This document shows positions 1-6,200 of a DNA stretch of 12,535 nt, piece by piece; the first letter of the stretch is position 1, and each line of letters begins with the position of its first letter. Made by a program: the position numbers and the translations under genes. The DNA is from Bacteroidia bacterium (GTDB lineage: Bacteria > Bacteroidota > Bacteroidia > UKL13-3): the NCBI GenBank assembly GCA_019454865.1, contig JACFNJ010000055.1, positions 1 to 12,535 of the forward strand, written 5' to 3'. The notes beneath the pieces were generated by a model that searched no databases, was not told the DNA's origin, and worked only from the letters and a program-made list of their open reading frames with translations.

Positions 1-177
1 TGCCAAAGCTTCGTCAATTGAATTATCTACTACCTCATACACCAAATGGTGTAATCCGCGCACTCCAATATCACCAATATACATGGCAGGTCGTTTTCTT
101 ACTGCTTCTAAACCCTCAAGTACCTGAATATTATCAGCACTGTAATTTTGTTTGTTTTCTGATGCGTTTTCAGTCAT
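1..177 (-). CDS. gyrB: DNA gyrase subunit B, N-terminal fragment (5' end of gene; rest beyond the left edge)
   Basis: Reading the minus strand from the ATG at 177 gives 59 codons that stay open to base 1. GyrB is the ATPase subunit of DNA gyrase, which introduces negative supercoils using ATP. The visible part is the start of the GHKL ATPase domain. After a variable leader of about 15 residues come the motifs VLEGLEAVRKRPAMYIGD (residues 19-36) and GLHHLVYEVVDNSIDEALA (41-59). Glu48 corresponds to the catalytic base Glu42 of E. coli GyrB, and Asn52 to the Mg-binding Asn46. The wording fits GyrB better than ParE, although the two are close over this stretch. The gene diverges from the MscS-type gene across a 360-base gap. 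No Shine-Dalgarno sequence is present, only an A-rich run just before the ATG. Confidence 0.95.
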   Translation of the reverse strand, partial: MTENASENKQNYSADNIQVLEGLEAVRKRPAMYIGDIGVRGLHHLVYEVVDNSIDEALA

Positions 178-537
178 TTCTTTTTTACACTTTATTAATG
201 GGTAAAAATACGTTCAAATACCTTTCTAACCTAATTTCACTCCACATAAATCAGCTATAATTTTCCACATTTTTTACAACTTTAAAATACTATTTTACGC
301 ATGATTACAAAGCATTTACAATTTCTATTTTTAAAACTCACAATTGACTATTCCACAATTAAAAATTTAAACTAAAAAATCACTACTAATTTTGATTAAA
401 AATACAGTCTATTTAGGTTTTTATTTAAACACTTTTATCCATATTAATGTATCATACAAAAACAAACAAACCATAAAATTTTAGCCATAATGCAATGAAT
501 GAGAAATAAATCAGTTTATTTTGCTTACCAAACATAA
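178..537. other. AT-rich divergent intergenic region between gyrB and the MscS-family gene, with DnaA-box-like 9-mers
   Basis: These 360 bases carry no convincing gene and are visibly AT-rich. They must hold the gyrB promoter (minus strand) and the channel-gene promoter (plus strand). Three DnaA-box-like 9-mers lie in the same orientation. TTTTCCACA at 261-269 is a full match to the generic box TTWTNCACA. TATTCCACA at 349-357 and TTATCCATA at 435-443 each have one mismatch. They are 86-88 bases apart. No convincing TAnnTTTG element pointing towards gyrB was found. Whether the boxes bind DnaA or arise by chance in AT-rich DNA cannot be decided from sequence alone. Confidence 0.5.
366..394 (+). 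promoter_or_regulatory. Weak candidate Bacteroidota promoter for the MscS-family gene
   Basis: TAATTTTG at 387-394 fits the TAnnTTTG -7 element of Bacteroidota housekeeping promoters. Only a partial -33 match (TTTA at 366-369) lies upstream, at a spacing of 17 bases rather than the usual 19-21. It would give a leader of roughly 135 bases before the ATG at 538. This is the best plus-strand candidate in the gap, but a chance match is quite possible. Confidence 0.3.
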
Positions 538-1632
538 ATGCAGATGAATTGGCTTGAACATGATATTTTCTTTTTAGAAAACAGCTTAAAAAACATTGTA
601 TTATTTGCAGTAATATTAGGGCTGGGCTTAATTTTTAAACGTATGTTAGCCTTAGTTTTAAGCAGGCAAAGTTTTCGAATTTTCAAATCTTTCTCACACG
701 ACCAATACCGTGAAGTTTTTATCGGTTTACTACGAAAACCAATTGAACAATTCATTTTAATATTAGTAATCTATTTCTCTTTTGAACATTTAAAATTTCC
801 GGAAAGTTGGCACCTAGTTCCGGTTACAGAATTTGGTATTCGCAAAATTTGTTTAATCACATGGCAAATTATGTTCTTCACTACGTTTACACGCATTATA
901 CTAAGAGGAACCGACTTTTTTACTTTTGTATTAGTACATCGCGAAAATTCATCCATTAGTTTGGAGTTAGGCAATTTTTTAAAAGATTTAATAAAAGTAA
1001 TCATCGTTATATTGATGATTTTTGCCGGACTACGTATAATTTTTGATGTAAACCTAACTGCAATGGTAGCATCATTAGGCATAGGCGGATTAGCAGTGGC
1101 TTTAGCTGCTCAAGACACTTTAGGAAATTTGCTTGGTTCATTTGTAATATTTATTGATAAACCGTTTAAAGTTGGAGATTTTGTAAAAACAACCGATATT
1201 GAAGGCACTGTTGAACATGTAGGGTTTAGAACTACACGCGTTAGAACAGCCGATAAGAGCTTGCTTACCATTCCGAATAAAAAATTAATTGATGTTCCTT
1301 TAAATAACATTACACTTAGTGAAACTCGCAGAGTTCGGTTTGAGCTTGGTTTAACCTATTCTTGCACTTCCGAGCAAATACGTGCAGTAATTGATGATAT
1401 AAAAAACATTTTGAAACAATCCGAAATGGTAGGCGAAACTACCATAGTTCGTTTTGTTGATTTTGGGCCAAGCTCACTAAATATACTTGTTGTGTTTTTT
1501 GTAGAAAGCAATGAATACGATGTAATGATAGAAACAAAAGAGAAAATTAATTTTGAGATAATGAAGATTGTAGAGAAACACGGTTGCGAATTTGCATATC
1601 CTACTCAAACGTTATATCTAAAGAATCATTAA
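538..1632 (+). CDS. MscS-family small-conductance mechanosensitive channel
   Basis: This 364-residue inner-membrane protein belongs to the MscS family, whose members open under membrane tension to release solutes during hypo-osmotic shock. Hydrophobic segments lie at about 20-40, 66-84, 102-122, 150-170 and 173-205, so five helices are likely against three in E. coli MscS (286 residues). The last is the pore-lining helix with its Gly/Ala-rich face (ASLGIGGLAVALAAQDTLGN, 178-197). The family beta-domain follows (DKPFKVGDFV, then EGTVEHVGFRTTRVRT and IPNKKLID), and then the alpha/beta C-terminal domain. The ATG at 538 is followed two codons later by a second ATG (544), which could be used instead; neither has a Shine-Dalgarno sequence. 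The 3' end overlaps the convergent gluQ by 32 bases. The family is certain; tension gating and ion preference are inferred from it. Confidence 0.93.
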   Translation: MQMNWLEHDIFFLENSLKNIVLFAVILGLGLIFKRMLALVLSRQSFRIFKSFSHDQYREVFIGLLRKPIEQFILILVIYFSFEHLKFPESWHLVPVTEFGIRKICLITWQIMFFTTFTRIILRGTDFFTFVLVHRENSSISLELGNFLKDLIKVIIVILMIFAGLRIIFDVNLTAMVASLGIGGLAVALAAQDTLGNLLGSFVIFIDKPFKVGDFVKTTDIEGTVEHVGFRTTRVRTADKSLLTIPNKKLIDVPLNNITLSETRRVRFELGLTYSCTSEQIRAVIDDIKNILKQSEMVGETTIVRFVDFGPSSLNILVVFFVESNEYDVMIETKEKINFEIMKIVEKHGCEFAYPTQTLYLKNH

Positions 1633-2482
1633 TTTTTTTACTAAAAGGAATTAATAAATCTTCAATTTTTTCTCCTTCAAAATCTATCTGTAACCAATTA
1701 GCAAAATGTTTAAACAGTTCTTGCTTTGTGTGGCTCTTCCGAAATTCTTTTAAACTATAACTTCCTGCCGATTTTGAAAATTTCAACCCTTTATCACCCA
1801 TTAATAAGGGATGATGATAAAACGATGTTTTTGAGAAATTTCGTTTCCCCAAAACTTCTGCAAGTTGCAATTGTGTGGCTGTGCTATTTTCTAAATCAAT
1901 ACCACGCACAATTGTATCTACTTGCATTAAAATATCATCTACTAAACTTGCAATTTGATAAGCCGGTAATCCGTCACGTCTTTTAATAATCGGATGTCGC
2001 ATGGTATTGTATAAATCTATATGCTTAGCAGCATTTTGAAATTTATCATAAAAAGTAACCATTGAAGCAGGTGTAATAAAACGCCATGCGTGCTGTGAAA
2101 ATTCTAACGTTTTATGCAAACAATTTTCAGGATATTGCAGTTTATCCTGTAATTCACTTCTGCTACAAGCACAAGCAAATACGTTGTTTTTAGTTCTTAA
2201 TTCATTCAACGCATCTTTATATAAATCTAATCGGGTATGCTGACTAAATTTTTTAACATCACTTACTGAAAACGGCCCTTCATCCCATGTTATACCAATC
2301 CATTCCAAACTTTGCATCAAATCATTCAGATACTCTGATTTGCATCTTTTATAATCTAAATCATCAATCCTAAGTATTAATTTTCCTTTATTGGATTTTA
2401 CCAACAACCATGTGAAAATAAAATTAAAAGCATTGCCTATATGTATAAAACCGCTTGGTGTGGGTGCAATTCGTGAAATCAT
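1601..2482 (-). CDS. gluQ: Glutamyl-queuosine tRNA(Asp) synthetase (GluQRS)
   Basis: This 293-residue protein resembles the catalytic half of glutamyl-tRNA synthetase and lacks the anticodon-binding domain. GluQRS enzymes activate glutamate with ATP and attach it to the queuosine base at position 34 of tRNA(Asp). The class I signatures are present: an N-terminal RIAPTPSGFIHIGN (HIGH-type, residues 4-17), RIDDLD (38-43, where most family members have RIED), and KFSKS (234-238, KMSKS-type). The GluQRS zinc site is clear: Cys104, Cys106, Tyr117 and Cys121 are spaced almost as the E. coli YadB ligands Cys101, Cys103, Tyr115 and Cys119. The length is close to YadB (about 300). The start is the ATG at 2482; the next codons encode the conserved RIAPTPSG block, so it cannot lie much further downstream. 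The gene converges on the channel gene and diverges from the hairpin-rich region at 2553-2714. A truncated GltX is the alternative, but the zinc motif argues against it. Confidence 0.87.
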   Translation of the reverse strand: MISRIAPTPSGFIHIGNAFNFIFTWLLVKSNKGKLILRIDDLDYKRCKSEYLNDLMQSLEWIGITWDEGPFSVSDVKKFSQHTRLDLYKDALNELRTKNNVFACACSRSELQDKLQYPENCLHKTLEFSQHAWRFITPASMVTFYDKFQNAAKHIDLYNTMRHPIIKRRDGLPAYQIASLVDDILMQVDTIVRGIDLENSTATQLQLAEVLGKRNFSKTSFYHHPLLMGDKGLKFSKSAGSYSLKEFRKSHTKQELFKHFANWLQIDFEGEKIEDLLIPFSKKINDSLDITFE

Positions 2483-2527
2483 TATTAAAAATATAACTTA
2501 TATTACAAAAGATTATGATATAAATTA

Positions 2528-2560
2528 TTTGGTTTTTTATTTTAAAATTACATACATTTG
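2528..2560 (+). promoter_or_regulatory. Bacteroidota-type promoter (TTTG - 21 nt - TACATTTG)
   Basis: TTTG at 2528-2531 and TACATTTG at 2553-2560 match the -33 (TTTG) and -7 (TAnnTTTG) elements of Bacteroidota housekeeping promoters at a spacing of 21 bases. It is the best promoter match found in the window. Transcription should start around 2565-2570 and run rightwards into the hairpin region at 2608-2714. It lies about 200 bases before the coding start at 2764, so it could drive a small RNA, the downstream gene, or both. Confidence 0.65.
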
Positions 2561-2566
2561 TACGGC

Positions 2567-2714
2567 AATATAACAATAACTAAATATAGTTTACGTTACA
2601 TTGTTACAACTGTTATTCAATTAACAGTTTCATGGTTTGCCCTCATGGGGTTTAATGGTTATACAGGCTAATGATTGGGACTCTTCGGAGTCCCGAAATT
2701 AGCTTTTCTTTTTT
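2567..2714 (+). ncRNA. Candidate small RNA or structured 5' leader, about 150 nt, ending in an intrinsic terminator
   Basis: The predicted transcript runs from the TACATTTG promoter to the U-tract of a strong terminator, all upstream of the next gene. It contains a perfect 8-bp hairpin (AACTGTTA 2608-2615, loop TTCAAT, TAACAGTT 2622-2629). A central stretch at 2631-2666 has a small CCC/GGG hairpin (2640-2649). The terminator hairpin is at 2667-2703. The segment was not recognised as a known RNA: it lacks the hallmarks of tmRNA, SRP RNA or RNase P RNA that can be checked by eye, and no known riboswitch core was identified. Two readings fit: a free small RNA, or a leader whose terminator controls the gene starting at 2764. 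The exact 5' end is a guess from the promoter position. Confidence 0.45.
2667..2714 (+). terminator. Strong intrinsic terminator (UUCG-capped hairpin plus U-tract)
   Basis: GGGACTC (2677-2683) and GAGTCCC (2688-2694) pair around a TTCG tetraloop. Two further pairs extend this stem (T2676 with G2695, T2675 with A2696). A small internal loop is followed by GCTAAT (2667-2672) paired with ATTAGC (2698-2703). The run TTTTCTTTTTT follows directly at 2704-2714. This is a textbook rho-independent terminator facing right, but it lies inside the apparent 5' region of the next gene rather than after a recognisable coding gene. Confidence 0.8.
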
Positions 2715-2763
2715 ATAAATACCTTTATAAATTTTAATTCCTTTTCAATACCTTAGCATCCGA

Positions 2764-5700
2764 TTGAGAAAGCATAACAGCGTTTTACTTAAGTTTTGTC
2801 TTTGGATTACATTCGTTACATCTGCATTTAACGGAAATGCCCAAGGCATGTTCACTGATTTTGGCCAAAACAGGGTACAGTACACCAACTTTGTTTGGAG
2901 TTATATCCGGTCTGAAAATTTTGATGCCTATTTCTACTCCGGAGGCAGGGAACTTGCAACATTTGCTGCAAGAGTAGCCGAAGAAGAACTTAACACATTA
3001 GAAAGAAGAATAGACCATCGTCTTAGCGGCAGAGTAGAAATAGTAGTGTACAACACACAACAAGACTACAAACAAGCTAATTTTAGTTTATCGGATCAGC
3101 CGGCTAACTTGGGAGGAATTACGCAAGTAAGTGGTAACCGCATTTTTGTATTTTTTGACGGAAATCGTGGCGAATTAAAACGCAGAATAAAACAAGGGCT
3201 TGCTTTAGTTATTATTAATGAACAATTATTTGGAGGAAACATTCAGGAACGTGTGCAAAATGCAGCTTTATTAAATCTACCGGATTGGTATCTGAATGGA
3301 CTTACCTCCTATTTAGCTGAAAATTGGAATGTAGAGAACGACAATAAACTCAAAGACCTATTTAATACAAAACATGTTAAAAAATTTAATCGTGAGCTTA
3401 ACAAAAATCCGCAGTTAATAGCACACTCGTGGTGGCGATACTTAGTTGAAAAATATGGTGAAGATATTATTGCGCAAATGGTATATATCACTAAACTTAG
3501 CCGTAATTATGAAACAGCTTTGTTTTATGTAACCGGGCTTGACCTGAAACAAACCGGTAAAGAATGGATTGAATATTATACCGAAAGCTATAAGAAAGAA
3601 GACAGCGGCAGATACCTGCCAACTACAGAAATTAAAGTAAAGAAAAGACTAACACCATACATAGAACCCAAACTAAAAATTTCACCACGGGGTGAATTTG
3701 TATCGTTTACTACCAACAAAATGGGAAAATATAAACTTTGGATAGTAAACCTTAAAACAGGCAAACACAAAAAAATTCATAAAGGAGGAATAAAATATTA
3801 TCAAAAAGAGATAGACCACTCATTTCCTGTAATGGCATGGCATCCGGGTGGTGAAAAACTTTCATACATACACGAAAAAAAAGGCAGACTTTTTCTTACC
3901 ACAGTTGACTTAATTACAAAAAAGAAAACAAAAATTGAGTTTAAAAAATTTGATAAAGTTGTAAATCTTGCGTATGCAGATAATGGCTCTACCATAGTAT
4001 TATCAGCCATACGAAAAGGGCAAAGCGATTTGTATTTGTTTGACATGCAAACCCGAAAAGAAAAACAAATAACTAACGACCCCTTTGATGATTTGTACCC
4101 AACCTTTGCAGATGGTGGTGGAACAATTCTTTTTGCATCGAATCGTAACAGCGACTCTCTAGGAAGTGCATCACCTCTTACACTTAACAAAAACAACAAT
4201 TTAGATATTTATGCTTATGATATTGAAAAAATAGGACAAGTAAATGCATTGAAAAGGTTGAGCAACACACCTTATATTAACGAAACACAACCCGTAGAAT
4301 ACAGTAACAAATATTATAGTTACTTAACCGAATACAACGGAATAACAAACCGCTATGCTGTGAGGGTAGAAGAACAATATGATTATACCGAATTACAAAT
4401 ACACCACAAAGACTCTATCGGCACAATTGATACTTTATACTTTGAAAACTTAGTAAACAAAGGCTCGGTATTTAGCTACCAAGGCAAAACAATTGACTTA
4501 CGTAATAATATACTTAAGATTGATACCATTATCCACTATAAAGATGTTGTTTTTACATATCCGCTTACCAATTTTAGTAGAGGCATTTTAGCGCATGATA
4601 TATGCAAACAAACTCAAAAGGAATATGACTTTATTTTATCCAAAAAACGCTATTCAATTTACGAATCAACTATTGATAAACGAGTAGAAGAAACAGGTAA
4701 GAAAACGGAAACCTATCCAAACATGTATAGGCTAAAAACCGGTTATGCCACTAAACCTTTTGTAATTGGAGAAGCAATTTTTAAACCCCGGTTTTTTGAA
4801 GATGGAACCAGGCAAGTTGAAACAATTACAAAAGATAGCACTCCCATTGATACCTTCTTTTTTGTAAATGAATTTACACCTGAAAATTTCAATCCACAGG
4901 ATATTAAACCAACTTTTAAAACCGAAAGTGTAACATCATCCAAATACTTGAAAGTAACTACACCAAGGTATTATTACATTACATTTTTTCCGGATAAACT
5001 ATTTACCCAGTTAGACAATTCTGTACTTAACTCCTATTATCAACCCATAACACCGGGTGGCGAAAGTTTGTTTAACAATGCACTAAGTACAATGTTTAAA
5101 TATTCTATTTTGGATTTATTTGAAGACTATCGAATTACCGGAGGCTTTCGGTTTCCATTAAATTTTAGTGGTGCAGATTATTTTCTATCCTACGAAACAT
5201 TAAAAAGAAGATTAGACCATAAAATAACTGCATTTAGACAAGGTAGAGAAGGCAGCGCAGATGGTACACTTACTAAAAATTATGTACATGAGTTGCGATA
5301 CGAATTAAAGTATCCGATAAATCCAATACTTAGCATAAGAGGCAATGTATTTAGCAGATGGGATAGAACTATATACAAAGGCGTAGATAATTATACATTA
5401 ACTCTTGCAGATGAAGAAGTATTCTGGAGTGGATACAAAGCAGAGATTGTTTTTGACAATACCATACCCAAGGGTATAAATTTATTGGATGGAACACGAG
5501 CAAAGATTTTCTTTGAGCAATACATCAATACAAAAGATGAAAAAATACGATTGAATGCAGCAGGTTTTGACTTTAGAAATTATTTACCCATACACAGAAA
5601 CATTATATTCTGCACAAGGCTTACAGCTAATACATCGTGGGGTGAGCGCAAGGTAAAATACGTAATGGGTGGAGTAGATAACTGGCTTTTTGCAAAATCA

Positions 5701-6153
5701 GAAGATAACAATACGAGTTCAAGTAATGAATATGCATTTCAGGCATTAGCTACTAACATGCGTGGATTTAATCAAAACATCCGAAGCGGAAATACCTTTG
5801 CTGCTGCATCTGCCGAACTGCGCATACCTATTGCATCTTATATTGCTAATCGCCCTATTCGATCTGATTTTTGGAATAATTTCATGATTATGCCATTTTT
5901 TGATATTGGCACAGCATGGACAGGTAATAATCCGTATGGTGATGAAAATACATTCAACCAGAAAGTTTATCAAATACCTAATCTTAAAGTTACAGTGTAT
6001 AATATTCGTGAGCCACTAATTGCAGGTTTCGGGCCAGGTTTTCGAAGTAAAATAATGGGGTATTATGTTCGGTTTGATGTGGCTTGGGGAATTCAAGATA
6101 TGGAGATTAATAAAAAACCGGTGTATTACTTTTCGTTGGTAACAGATTTTTAA
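2764..6153 (+). CDS. Outer-membrane protein: inactive peptidase-like domain, TolB/WD40-like propeller and Omp85-type beta-barrel
   Basis: This 1129-residue envelope protein starts at a TTG, giving MRKHNSVLLKF, a hydrophobic core and a likely signal-peptidase I cut near residue 26 (NAQ). No ATG upstream fits, because the frame closes at 2728. Residues of about 30-280 resemble the gluzincin 'peptidase MA' fold. The helix expected to carry HExxH reads INEQL (151-155), and the second motif reads LPDWYLNGLTSYLAE (172-186) without the usual second-motif Glu, so it is probably catalytically dead. Residues of about 300-535 hold PD40/TolB-like propeller blades (ISPRGEFVSFTT; LYLFDMQTRKEKQITNDPF; ILFASNRNSD). 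From about 780 to the end comes a beta-barrel with Omp85 signatures: NMRGF (RGF at 1000-1002), FDIGTAW (FDxG at 1046-1049) and a terminal Phe. POTRA domains were not recognised. The likely site is the outer membrane with the propeller in the periplasm. The substrate is unknown; a role in protein or lipid transport or assembly is inference. polX follows after 47 bases. Confidence 0.78.
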   Translation: MRKHNSVLLKFCLWITFVTSAFNGNAQGMFTDFGQNRVQYTNFVWSYIRSENFDAYFYSGGRELATFAARVAEEELNTLERRIDHRLSGRVEIVVYNTQQDYKQANFSLSDQPANLGGITQVSGNRIFVFFDGNRGELKRRIKQGLALVIINEQLFGGNIQERVQNAALLNLPDWYLNGLTSYLAENWNVENDNKLKDLFNTKHVKKFNRELNKNPQLIAHSWWRYLVEKYGEDIIAQMVYITKLSRNYETALFYVTGLDLKQTGKEWIEYYTESYKKEDSGRYLPTTEIKVKKRLTPYIEPKLKISPRGEFVSFTTNKMGKYKLWIVNLKTGKHKKIHKGGIKYYQKEIDHSFPVMAWHPGGEKLSYIHEKKGRLFLTTVDLITKKKTKIEFKKFDKVVNLAYADNGSTIVLSAIRKGQSDLYLFDMQTRKEKQITNDPFDDLYPTFADGGGTILFASNRNSDSLGSASPLTLNKNNNLDIYAYDIEKIGQVNALKRLSNTPYINETQPVEYSNKYYSYLTEYNGITNRYAVRVEEQYDYTELQIHHKDSIGTIDTLYFENLVNKGSVFSYQGKTIDLRNNILKIDTIIHYKDVVFTYPLTNFSRGILAHDICKQTQKEYDFILSKKRYSIYESTIDKRVEETGKKTETYPNMYRLKTGYATKPFVIGEAIFKPRFFEDGTRQVETITKDSTPIDTFFFVNEFTPENFNPQDIKPTFKTESVTSSKYLKVTTPRYYYITFFPDKLFTQLDNSVLNSYYQPITPGGESLFNNALSTMFKYSILDLFEDYRITGGFRFPLNFSGADYFLSYETLKRRLDHKITAFRQGREGSADGTLTKNYVHELRYELKYPINPILSIRGNVFSRWDRTIYKGVDNYTLTLADEEVFWSGYKAEIVFDNTIPKGINLLDGTRAKIFFEQYINTKDEKIRLNAAGFDFRNYLPIHRNIIFCTRLTANTSWGERKVKYVMGGVDNWLFAKSEDNNTSSSNEYAFQALATNMRGFNQNIRSGNTFAAASAELRIPIASYIANRPIRSDFWNNFMIMPFFDIGTAWTGNNPYGDENTFNQKVYQIPNLKVTVYNIREPLIAGFGPGFRSKIMGYYVRFDVAWGIQDMEINKKPVYYFSLVTDF

Positions 6154-6200
6154 AAAAATGAACTAATCATCAAATACGGCTTTTTCAATACTTACAATAA

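Noticed and set aside
18..260. Plus-strand open frame of 80 codons at the left edge
   Set aside because: It lies antisense to the clear gyrB N-terminus and its translation resembles no protein family.
529..536. Minus-strand TATGTTTG (-7-like element) just before the channel gene, as a gyrB promoter
   Set aside because: It is about 350 bases from the gyrB start and no -33 TTTG element was established at the right distance; it probably arises by chance.
1601..2482. Reading the minus-strand synthetase as a truncated glutamyl-tRNA synthetase (GltX fragment)
   Set aside because: The Cys-x-Cys...Tyr-x3-Cys zinc ligands and the length of about 300 residues match intact GluQRS; it is not a broken gene.
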